From assembly GCF_026914185.1 (NCBI RefSeq), contig NC_070570.1:4216001-4280000 (forward strand): a DNA stretch of 64,000 bases, in the 5' to 3' direction. This document shows, in pieces, positions 1 through 9,994 of this stretch. This DNA is from Puccinia triticina (taxonomy: Eukaryota > Basidiomycota > Pucciniomycetes > Pucciniales > Pucciniaceae). The notes under the pieces are model-generated. The model made no database searches. It saw nothing but the letters and a program-made list of their open reading frames with translations, and was not told the origin of the DNA. Within the stretch, counting starts at the first letter, position 1, and each line of letters opens with the position of its first letter. A program made the translations under genes and the position numbers.

Positions 1-2
1 AT

Positions 3-720
3 ATCGTGTCGGCCACTCAACTTATTGATCACGGACTCAAGCCGCATTTCAAGACCAATCAGTTCCTGATAAAAGGCGGTGAAAAAATCATTGCGACGTT
101 TCCTAGGATTGGCAAATTATTTATGAGCCCTATCTCTGAATACGTGTGCGTGGTTAACATGAAAATTCCCGAAGATTTCAATTGGCATTACGGTCTAGGA
201 CACGCTTCCGATAAATATGTAGATCTTTTCTGCCGTCACAACAATTTGTCGTCAAGTATGTCAACTAAGTCAAAGGATTGTCCAATTTGCGAAAAAGGAA
301 AAATTCATCGTTCTCCGCATTCTCGTAAATTGCCGTCTTCAAGTTTGCCGTTTCATCAACTGCACACGGATGTTCTTCAAATGTCTCCACTCTCAAAATC
401 GGGTTTTTGGTACATCCTAGTGATTATTGATGATGCAACTCGATTTAATCACATATATTTGCTTAAAGCAAAATCGGAATCTGAGACCAAGTTGATATCA
501 TTTATTGAAGAACTCCGGAACAAGATTCAACGAGTACCGGCATATCTACACAGTGATCGCGGTGGTGAATTTAGCTCAACAAAATTTTTGGCGAAATTAC
601 AAGAGCTTGGTGTATCAATTGAGCAAGGCCCGGCAAATTGTCCTCAAACAAACGGTGTTGCGGAGTGGTTTAATGGGGTGTTGATTGAGAAGATGAGATG
701 TATGTTACTTCAATCTCAGA
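3..720 (+). pseudogene. Copia-1 pol, part 1: GAG-pre-integrase and integrase core
   Basis: Open from the window edge to the insertion point of Copia-2. The zinc-binding HHCC part is visible as WHYGLGH followed by CPICEKGK. The integrase core follows, with catalytic D in LHTDV, D in HSDRGGEF and E in NGVAEWFNG. The enzyme would join retrotransposon cDNA to the chromosome inside the nucleus. The frame runs without stops into TCAGA at 716-720 and continues at 6944 beyond the inserted element. The 5' end (gag, protease) is outside the window. It cannot be expressed as a whole because of the 6.2-kb antisense insertion. Confidence 0.88.
716..720. repeat. Target site duplication of Copia-2 (TCAGA)
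   Basis: TCAGA precedes the LTR here and is repeated at 6939-6943 after the other LTR. Five bases is the usual duplication size for Copia integrases. Confidence 0.93.
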
Positions 721-1639
721 TGTAAATTTTGAGATAGGACGAAGAGCAACCTAATGTAATGATGTTTGAATCTGAGCAAACAACGATGACCTGACAAGCT
801 TAATGAACCCAGCAACACACCTAATGTAATGATGTTTGAATCTGAGCAAACAACGATGACCTGACAAGCTTAATGAACCCAGCAACACACCTGCGATGGC
901 GCAGGAGTTATTTGTGTTTGATTTTAATGTTTTTGATGAGAGTGGTGAGGGACGCGCGCAAGAGATGATTATGTTAGTCTCTTCCTCACGAGTATAATGA
1001 TGTAAACGCGTGAGTTATATTTCTTGTGATAAAAGGAGAACAATGATAAAAATTGTGAAATGAACAAAATAGCGAACCTAATGTAATGATGTTTGAATCT
1101 GAGCAAACAACGATGACCTGACAAGCTTAATGAACCCAGCAACACACCTACACGAAGATTTGGAAAAGGATAAGGAAAACAAGGAGAAAATATTAGATTG
1201 ATCAATAAGTACATAAATGATAGAAAGTATGAGAGTCATACCTGCGATGGCGCAGGAGTTATTTGTGTTTGATTTTAATGTTTTTGATGAGAGTGGTGAG
1301 GGACGCGCGCAAGAGATGATTATGTCTATGTTGGAAGAAAAGAAAAGAGTGGGAGGAGTAGAATGGGGAAGAGGAAGGTTTGCAATTAGTTTGGACGATA
1401 CAAAATCTTGATGGTGTTAGTGAAAGATTGATTTTTGCTTACTAGTCTCTTCCTCACGAGTATAATGATGTAAACGCGTGAGGAAAAGACCAGCAAGGTT
1501 GGCCGCGCAGGGGAATTCTTTTGGTGGCGATGGAAAAACGCGGTTAGGGTTGCGACCGGTACTTTTTCAGATGCTGGTGAGAATTGGAGTTTACTTGCTG
1601 CGTATTCATAATCAAATCCGGGGTATTCATAATCTAACA
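721..1639 (-). repeat. Copia-2 LTR (3' LTR in element orientation)
   Basis: 919 bp. It contains internal duplications: three copies of a block of about 70 bp beginning CTAATGTAATGATG (near 751, 820 and 1078), two copies of a block beginning GCGATGGCGCAGGAG (near 891 and 1243), and two copies of TTCCTCACGAGTATAATG (near 982 and 1451). The pol stop codon of the element is read from its first bases. Confidence 0.94.
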
Positions 1640-4600
1640 GCCCCCCTCAATTCGAACAGCATCTTTCAATCCAATCATGTCTCGAAACTTGACGAATGGG
1701 TTCTTTCCTAGATTTTTGGTGAGAATATTGGCTATCATATTTGACGCGTAGACGTGCTTCATTTTGAAAGTGCCGGCCTGAACATGCTCGCGGATCCAGT
1801 GGTGTTCGATCGCGACATGCTTGACGCGTCCGTGGTGGACGGGATTTTGAGCCAAGTGAATGGCGCTTAGGTTATCGCAGATTAGCTCAAGTGGTGTTTG
1901 AATAGGAATTTGCAGTTGCTTCATTAACTTTGCAAGCCATAGAGCCTCTTGTCCGGCTTCGGTTATAGCTCGGTTAACCGCTTCCGTTGATGAGAGCGCG
2001 ACTGTTGGTTGGAGACGACTTCGCCAGCTTATGGCGCCGTTCATGAACTTGAAAACATAGCCAGTTGTCGATCGCAGAGTAGATTTGTCTCCTGCCCAGT
2101 CAGCATCACTAGCTATTTCGGGAAAGGTCCAGCCGGGGTTTGCCGAAAGATCTCCACCGCGTTGGGACTGATAAACTATTTTTAGTGTTGCGGTTCCCTT
2201 GAGATATCGCAGGACATGGATGAACCCGTCCCAGTGTTTCTGGTTCGGCTTTTCAAGGAAACGTGATAGGACTCCAACAGCGAAGCTAATGTCCGGTCTT
2301 GTACAAATTGCAATGTACATCAGGGAACCGACTGCTTTGCGGTATCGTTGATTTCGTTGGGTGAACTCTAAGGACTCTTCATCGGTGGATTTCAGTAATT
2401 TGACGTTGTATCCGAAAGGGGTGCTTGCGGGTTTGCAGTTGGCCATGTCGAATTTTTCCAAGACATTTAGAATCATGCCTTGTTGGTGTAATGAATAGTT
2501 AACGTGATCATCGCGCTCAATCTCGATGCCAACAGCAAATTTAGCAATTCCTAGATCCTCCATAGCCCATCGCCTTTTGATTTCGCTCTTCACAGATGAT
2601 ATCTCGTCGCCGGTGATGATCATGTCGTCCACGTGTAGGTAAATGATGCTTTCTTTTCCGTTCCGTGATCGATAAAATACGCAGGAATCCGCCTCCGTCT
2701 TGCGAAAACCTATGGTATTTAGGTACTTTTCCACTTCCAAATGCCACAGACGAGCTGACTGTTTCAAACCATAGATAGATTTGTGTAATCGCCATACTTT
2801 CTCTTTGCCGCCTTGTTCGAAACCTTCAGGTTGTTCCAGATATATTTCTTCATCCAAATCGCTGTTTAAGAAAGCAGCGACCGCATCCATTTGTTCGATA
2901 TCCCAATTGTTCCGAGATGCGAGCGCCACGATTATCCGGAGAGAGGAAGGTTTGCCAGTCGGTGAAAAAGTCTGGTCATAGTCTACACCTTCTTCCTGGG
3001 TATATCCCTTGGCAACAAAACGCGCCTTGTATTTTGAGATACTCCCATCTGGTAGAGTTTTCACTTTGAACACCCATCTACCCTTTATAACTTTGCGGTT
3101 GCGAGGGCGAGTCGTGAGACTGAACACTCCTTTGGCCTTCATACCATCAACTTCTTTGTTGCAAGCTTCTATCCAGCGTTGACGGAATTTTGATTCTCGA
3201 AGGTCTTTGAATTTCTTGGGTTCGAATTTCGGATCATCACCCATTGCGGCGTTGACATGCGACTTATTTGCTGCTAAGTATGCTCGGCTTGGCAGTTGGC
3301 TGATTCTGGTTGATCTGCGTACATAGTTCGGATGGTCCGGATGCGTGATAGGGGGCTTGGGCGGGATGACTTTGATTTTGATTGTATCTGATACTGCAGG
3401 TTGTAGATCGGGTGTATTGTCAAGAGCATCTTCATCGGATTCATCAGATTCAGATGGTTCTTTGGGGTCAATGACGTTGGATGAATTTGAGGATTTCTCG
3501 GTGTCCTCATTTTCAATGATGAATTGATCCGGGTCGTCATCGCCTCTTTCAGGAAAGGAATTTTCGTCAAAGGTGACATCATGAGTGTTGATAATTTTAT
3601 GATTTTCATAATCAAAGATGAGATAATTGCGATTGAATTCATCAAAACCAACAAGGAATCCTTTTCTCGAAGTTGGACTAAATTTATTATCCATAAGCTC
3701 TTTCCGGTTGTGTATGTATGCCAAGCATCCAAGAGTCCGGATATATTTAAGATTTGGCTTGTGTCCGAACCACAACTCGTAAGCGCACTCAGGATGACCG
3801 TTTCTGGAGCAATTGAAGACGCGGTTTTGGATGTAAACTGCCGCGTCGCATGCAAGGCTCCAATAACGTGTAGGAACACCGCTTTGGAGCATTAGGGCTC
3901 GGGCTTTCGTTGATATGGTCCTCATAAAGCGCTCCACGAGTCCGTTTTGTTGAGGAGTATAGGGAGCAGTTGTGTTTTTGACGATGCCGAGTGATTCACA
4001 GAAAGGGATGAGAAGCGAGTTGATAAATTCACTACCACCGTCGGTGGTTATCATTTTTACTTTCTTCTCACAGTGGCGCTTGGCTCAAATAATAAATGAA
4101 TTGATTGCAGTAAAAACTTCTTCTTTAGTTTTCGTTTTTAAGAAGTAAATAAAAACCATTCTTGTGTATTCATCTATTATTAACATGAAATATGAGTGAT
4201 TGAATATACAAGGTGCTTTTATGATTCCGCTGAGATCTATGTGAATGTTATCTAGCGGATTCTGAACGTAAGGTTTGTTGCCCGAGAAAGGAAGCTTGGT
4301 TGATTTGCTCATCTTACAGGTTTCGCAGTCAACGTCAGTCACAGAGTCTGTCATGAGCGTCTTCTTTAAATAGGTCGGATTGATGTGTCCTAGCCTATTG
4401 TGATCTATATTGAGAGCGTGCTGGTCAGTTTTTGATTCATTGATAGATTGAATTGGAATTTTGCTAACCGGTTCGATTTTGACTATCATTAGATTGTTCA
4501 CATATTGGCCGCGAAGGAAGGTTTGATCATCGAATGCGATGATGAACTTCTTTGGATCACTAGGGTCGGTGACTTCAATTGCGCCTTTTTGTTTGAGAGC

Positions 4601-6001
4601 GCCGGCGGCGATTAGATTGTTACGAAGGGATGGAATGTATAGAGAGTTCTTGAGCGTAAATTGATCAATAGTGACGCCTTTGATAACAACATCGCCGCTA
4701 GCTTCGACTTTTAGTTCTTCAGCACCAGCTGTCATGATTGATTCGGGTTGAATAGATGTATTATTGATATTCTTGAAGAATGAATACTCATTAAACATAT
4801 GGCTTGACGCCCCGGTATCCCATATCGCTTCAAATTTGGGGTGAACTAGGTTGGCCTCATGTCCATAAGCCGCGAACACGTAATTCTTCTTTGGAGCAGT
4901 TGAAGTACTAGTGTGGCTAGCGATATTGACGGGAACATCGTTGGGTTCTTGATTGGCGGGTTCGGTCGCTTTGGCTAGATTTGCGTGGTTTCGCGGTGGG
5001 TTCAGTCCGCGGGATTCGAACCATTCTCTTTGCGCTTTTGCATTTTCAGGCTTCTTGAAGCATTTGGCTGCCGGGTGAGGACCAATGCATTTTGTTGCGG
5101 TACATTTCGGCTTGTCTGAGTCTCGTTTGAAAGCGTTATTCGCCATTTTGAGGTTGCTGATTCCGTCGCTTAACTTATTGCTAGATGTGAAATCAAATTC
5201 GTTATTCTCGTCCTCGTATTGCTTAAGGGCCGCGATAACAGCTCGACTGGTGATTGGTTTGACGGTTCGCAGGATATTTCGGACTTCCGGCATATGGTTA
5301 TTGTGCAAGGAATGCAATAGTCTTCTGCCGAGATAAGATTCATCGAAGTTACCTCCTCGATTTAGGAATTCATTCTTGAGTTTGAGGAAATTGTCGATGT
5401 GGGTCGAGATTGAAGTCTTGTAATCTTGTTTAAACTTTTCAATTTTTGCTTGTATCAGGTATATATTAGCTTCATTGTTGGCTTGGTGGAAATCGTGAAC
5501 GATAGTCCATAGGTGTGCGGGTCCGTGATCCATTTCTGGTACCATTTTACCGGGTCTTGCTTGTGCGTCAGGGTTGGCTTCAAGTTCTTCTTCCGTAGGT
5601 TCAATCATCTCTTGAATTTTAGCGATTTCAACATCAAGGATTCCGGCTCAAAAGCGATTCGAATTGTCTTCGTCCATTCGGGAAAATAGAAATTCAAGAA
5701 TACATCGGCGATTAATTTCGTTAATTTCGGGTCCGACGGCATAATCTTCATAATACTTGTCTTGAAGGTATGGGTCGAAGTATATGATCTTAAGAGCTCC
5801 GGTGATTTGCTTTGACCACGAAGAATAGTTGTTGTCTGTCAGGTCTTCAATTCCCTTGATTTTGTTTAGGGTTGATGACATCGCAAACACATGAGCTTGG
5901 TCGGTCCCGAGTACGAGTCCTCCTTGACTAATTGCATTTTTGGCGGCTGATTTTTGCAGACTCGAAATCCGTGCTTGTTCTGATTGTGATCGGTCGGCCA
6001 T
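1634..6001 (-). pseudogene. Copia-2 gag-pol polyprotein with two in-frame TGA codons
   Basis: A single frame runs from ATG at 6001 to TAG at 1634-1636, broken by TGA at 5648-5650 and near 4085. Domains in order are: gag (start MADRSQSEQARISS); a zinc knuckle variant with C-x4-C-x3-H-x4-C spacing; aspartic protease with WDTGASSHMF; the GAG-pre-integrase zinc site ending CETCK; integrase with D in HIDLSG, D in TTDGGSEF and E in NGLVERFMRT; RT with the intact catalytic LHVDDMI; and RNase H with SDADWAGDKS. The protein ends IEGGC, encoded by the polypurine tract plus the first LTR bases. Both TGA codons sit in TTTGAGCC-like contexts and could be CGA-to-TGA changes. Apart from them it looks complete, so it may have moved with enzymes supplied by another copy. 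Confidence 0.93.
1640..1653 (-). promoter_or_regulatory. Copia-2 polypurine tract
   Basis: The minus strand reads GAATTGAGGGGGGC immediately before the LTR TGTTAG. It doubles as the last codons of pol (I-E-G-G), with the stop completed by the LTR. Confidence 0.85.
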
Positions 6002-6004
6002 TTT

Positions 6005-6019
6005 GATCTCTTGCTACCA
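6005..6019 (-). promoter_or_regulatory. Copia-2 primer binding site
   Basis: Read on the minus strand, TGGTAGCAAGAGATC directly abuts the 5' LTR. It begins with TGG, complementary to a tRNA 3' CCA. The tRNA species was not identified. Confidence 0.7.
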
Positions 6020-6938
6020 TGTAAATTTTGAGATAGGACGAAGAGCAACCTAATGTAATGATGTTTGAATCTGAGCAAACAACGATGACCTGACAAGCTT
6101 AATGAACCCAGCAACACACCTAATGTAATGATGTTTGAATCTGAGCAAACAACGATGACCTGACAAGCTTAATGAACCCAGCAACACACCTGCGATGGCG
6201 CAGGAGTTATTTGTGTTTGATTTTAATGTTTTTGATGAGAGTGGTGAGGGACGCGCGCAAGAGATGATTATGTTAGTCTCTTCCTCACGAGTATAATGAT
6301 GTAAACGCGTGAGTTATATTTCTTGTGATAAAAGGAGAACAATGATAAAAATTGTGAAATGAACAAAATAGCGAACCTAATGTAATGATGTTTGAATCTG
6401 AGCAAACAACGATGACCTGACAAGCTTAATGAACCCAGCAACACACCTACACGAAGATTTGGAAAAGGATAAGGAAAACAAGGAGAAAATATTAGATTGA
6501 TCAATAAGTACATAAATGATAGAAAGTATGAGAGTCATACCTGCGATGGCGCAGGAGTTATTTGTGTTTGATTTTAATGTTTTTGATGAGAGTGGTGAGG
6601 GACGCGCGCAAGAGATGATTATGTCTATGTTGGAAGAAAAGAAAAGAGTGGGAGGAGTAGAATGGGGAAGAGGAAGGTTTGCAATTAGTTTGGACGATAC
6701 AAAATCTTGATGGTGTTAGTGAAAGATTGATTTTTGCTTACTAGTCTCTTCCTCACGAGTATAATGATGTAAACGCGTGAGGAAAAGACCAGCAAGGTTG
6801 GCCGCGCAGGGGAATTCTTTTGGTGGCGATGGAAAAACGCGGTTAGGGTTGCGACCGGTACTTTTTCAGATGCTGGTGAGAATTGGAGTTTACTTGCTGC
6901 GTATTCATAATCAAATCCGGGGTATTCATAATCTAACA
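6020..6938 (-). repeat. Copia-2 LTR (5' LTR in element orientation)
   Basis: 919 bp, apparently identical to 721-1639 including its internal duplications. It should hold the promoter for minus-strand transcription of gag-pol, which starts at 6001. Confidence 0.94.
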
Positions 6939-9378
6939 TCAGATACCACAGTCCATGTGGCATGAGGCAGCTATTCACGCATCAACATTACTCAAGGTAC
7001 TTCCGCATTCGTCGATAAACTGGGTCTCACCAACTTCGATGCTAGCCAAAGCAAATCAGTTGATCGAACCCGATAGAACAAACATGCCGCTTATTCCATT
7101 TGGGGCAAAAGTCGTTGTTCATCGTCCGGACTCACTCAAATTACAACCGCGAGGTATTGAGTTACAGTTCTTGGGTTTTGAACCGTTTTCGGACGCTTCA
7201 AGGTTTTACGATTCTTTGGTTCATCGAGTGGTCATAAGTCGTGATTATACTGTACCGGCGTTTAAGGTGAAATCTGGTGAAATCTCAATTACAAAGGATT
7301 TGAAGTCTTTACCTCGTGTAGTCACCGAGTTTGAAAGCAAGTTGCCTCGTCTAGCACGTCTTCCAGGTAAATACAAATCTTTGAGTTCATCAGAATCCTC
7401 CGAGTCGTCAAATGAATCTAGATCTAGCCATGAGGAGGTCGATCGCAGAAACTCCAACAGTGAACGCAATTTGGATCGCTCGGTGGATAGTGATGAAGAT
7501 TATGATGTCTCGGTGAACACAAAAACAGCGTGGTTACAACGACGTCAGCAAATTCGTGATGAAAAGGCAAGACAGGAAATCCAAACCGGTGAAACTGTTC
7601 GCCCAAACTGTATTGGTGAATTGTCTGAATCTCGCCCAAACCAAGGACGACATTTTACCTTGTCCGAAAACGTGTTGGGTCGTCTGAGGCCAAGCTGGGA
7701 ATGGAGTTCAAATCTCAAGCCGTCGAATGAAATTCGTGGGGATATCGATTCGTCTAACATTTTGTCGACAAAAAGGCGACGGGGTATTGCGGCGAACTCG
7801 GTGAACATTGATGAACAACCTGAAGTTGTGAACCTAGTCCAGGAAGTTACAATGGCTGAAGCTTTGAGCAGTCCGAAGGAAAAACCGCTGTGGATTGAAG
7901 CCATGACGAATGAGCACGCGTCACAACTAGCTCATATTACTGGTGATTTGGTCCCGCCTCCGGAAAATGAAAAGATTATTGAGGGAATGTGGGTGTTGTG
8001 TCGAAAACTTAACAAGGCTAATGAAGTTATTTGCTACAAGGCTCGTTGGGTTGGGTTCGGAAATCATCAAGAACCGAATAAACACTATTTTCTCACGTAT
8101 GCTTCAGTCGGTCGAGTTGAAACGTTCAAGATTCTACTTTCGATTGCGGTCACATTTAAATGGAAAGTGTATCAATTTGATGTGGAAACAGCCTTTTTGC
8201 ACGGTGAAATGGATGCCGACGTGTATGTTCGTCAGGTTTTGGGGTTTGAGGTCAAAGGCAAAGAAAATTGGGTGTGGAAGCTGAATAAATCGCTATATGG
8301 TATGAAGCAAGCTCCGCGTATGTGGAAAAATCACCTTACCAACACTTTGAAGTCCTTGGGTCTCACGCCGTCGATGATGGATGACGCTCTGTTCTACAAT
8401 GCCAAACGTACTCTGTTTTTGCATATATATGTGGATGATGGCCTGATTGTAGGTCAAAGCACATCCCTAATAACTTCGTTTCTTTCTGAACTGTCGAAGG
8501 CTTATAAAATCAAAGTAAAAGAAAAGCCAAGTCAGCATCTTGGGTATACTCTTGAGTGGAAGGCTAACTCAGTTATTTTGCATCATCAGGCGTACGCTGA
8601 GAAGATCCTGAAGGCGTTCAATATGGAAGGTGCAAATGCGGTGAAGACTCCTTTGCCGACTAACGCGCTTCATCAAGTTGAACTTGAATCCACGCCGTTT
8701 GACGCTGCTGTGATGCAGAAGGCAATGGGGTACATAAACTATCTGGCGATGCATACTCGTCCAGATATTGCGTTTGCTACTAATCTCCTGTCGCGCTATT
8801 CGTTGAAACCTACTCAGAATCATTGGTCTTTGGCAAAACACCTTCTTCGGTACATCAAGGGCACAAAGAATCTTGGTATCGAAATAAAAGCTGGCGGAGC
8901 ACCTTGTGAATTGATTGGATATGCGGATGCGGATTTTGCAATGTCTACAGCGGATAAAAAATCGACTACGGGTTTTGTGGTGATGTTTCAAGGAAATTTA
9001 ATTTGCTGGAAATTGAAGAAGCAAACAATTGTGGCGCAATAAACGACTGAAGCCGAATTCATTGCGATCAATGTATGTGCTAAACAAATCCGATGAATGA
9101 AGAACTTGCTTGTCGATATGAAGGTTCCGGTTGGAGTTCCGGTCATCAAGAACGACAACTCTGGGGCTGTTATCATTAGCAAGGAACTTAGATTATCTGA
9201 CAACTCGAAGCACCTTGAAATTTGTTATCAGTATTTGAGAGATGTGGTTGCTAAGAATCAGTTGATCATTGAAGATATCTCAACGAATGACATGATTGCC
9301 GACATTTTGACTAAATTGCTAGGTTTCATCAAGGTGTCTTTGGCAATAAAGCAACTACAACTAGTCTCATCGAATTAA
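6939..9378 (+). pseudogene. Copia-1 pol, part 2: integrase C-terminus, RT and RNase H
   Basis: The frame resumes after the second TCAGA. An integrase tail comes first (MWHEAAIHAS, then the GKE-type HRPDSLKLQPRG region). An acidic Ser/Asp/Glu-rich linker lies at about 7380-7520. The Copia RT begins near 7880 and has the catalytic YVDDG at about 8430, both Asp retained. RNase H follows, with YADADFAMS. Two nonsense codons lie in the RNase H end: TAA at 9040-9042, where the family has a Ser before TTEAEF, and TGA at 9094-9096, where Trp is usual. The frame otherwise continues to 9378, next to the polypurine tract. RT and RNase H would copy element RNA into DNA in the virus-like particle; this copy is defective. 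Confidence 0.88.
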
Positions 9379-9385
9379 GGAGGAG
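9375..9385 (+). promoter_or_regulatory. Copia-1 polypurine tract
   Basis: Purine-rich TTAAGGAGGAG lies immediately before the LTR start TGTTGAG and just after the pol stop, which is the expected site for plus-strand cDNA priming. Confidence 0.75.
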
Positions 9386-9994
9386 TGTTGAGTGTAATTC
9401 AGGACTAGTACATGTTGAATATGCATTATGGTACTCGCGCGGAACGTACTGGTGGTTCTAAGTTTCATCTCTGAAATTTTTTTCTTCACTCTGTTTGGTA
9501 CCGCTCTCAAGTCGTCAGGATCGAGAACAATCAATACTTCAAGGAGTCGAGTCAAACAACATCAGAAGAATATCACGAGGTAAAAAGATCAACTATTGAT
9601 AAATTAAAACGTGAATATCAACTTACACTTATCATCAATATTAACTCATCTAGTCAAGTCACCAGAAGGTCAACTCGTTCAGGAGGAGCTACTCAGCAAT
9701 ATACTCTAGGGTCACATCGTGTTTGTGGATTATCTTAGTGTGTTTGATTAGAGTAATTACTAAAACTTGTTTTCTCTTTAGTGTGTTCTTTTTCTAGTCT
9801 TGTTCTTATCTCAAGTGTCGTTGCGTTGTTCAGTTTTCAGCATAGATAGCATCTTTACTCAGTGTGTTCTTTCTTTGTTTCTCATTCTTATTGATTGTGT
9901 GTTTCTTTACTCATCATGGTGTTATAAATTTCTTATCTTGTTTAGTCCATTTATCTACTACTACTGGCTGAATATAAACACAAGATTCTAAACA
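9386..9994 (+). repeat. Copia-1 3' LTR
   Basis: 609 bp starting TGTTGAGTG and ending GATTCTAAACA, so the termini are TGTT/AACA. It follows the polypurine tract and is itself followed directly by coding sequence of Gypsy-1. The right end is set by the terminal inverted repeat and by the start of Gypsy-1 homology; the partner 5' LTR is outside the window and cannot be compared. Confidence 0.75.

Larger units (their letters stand above)
721..6938 (-). mobile_element. Copia-2, complete young Ty1/Copia element nested in Copia-1
   Basis: 6218 bp bounded by 919-bp direct LTRs (721-1639 and 6020-6938) with TG...CA termini and the 5-bp duplication TCAGA (716-720, 6939-6943). On the minus strand the order is LTR, primer binding site, gag, protease, integrase, RT, RNase H, polypurine tract, LTR. 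Removing it restores the Copia-1 frame exactly. By eye I find no difference between the LTRs, and all ORFs inside them translate identically, so the insertion is recent. The coding region nevertheless has two in-frame TGA codons. Confidence 0.96.
1..9994 (+). mobile_element. Copia-1, Ty1/Copia LTR retrotransposon (outer, 5' end outside window)
   Basis: Copia-order domains (GAG-pre-integrase, integrase, RT, RNase H) are read on the plus strand in two blocks, 3-720 and 6939-9378. They are separated by a complete second element (721-6938). Deleting that element and one copy of the 5-bp duplication TCAGA restores a continuous frame across the junction. A 3' LTR (9386-9994, TGTTGAG...TAAACA) closes the element, and the 5' LTR lies upstream of the window. 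The Gypsy-1 pol frame resumes directly after the LTR, so Copia-1 probably inserted into Gypsy-1; the left flank needed to prove this is not in the window. Confidence 0.88.

Noticed and set aside
3274..3895. Additional ORFs inside Copia-2 (201 and 123 codons)
   Set aside because: They overlap the acidic linker of the pol frame and are frame shadows.
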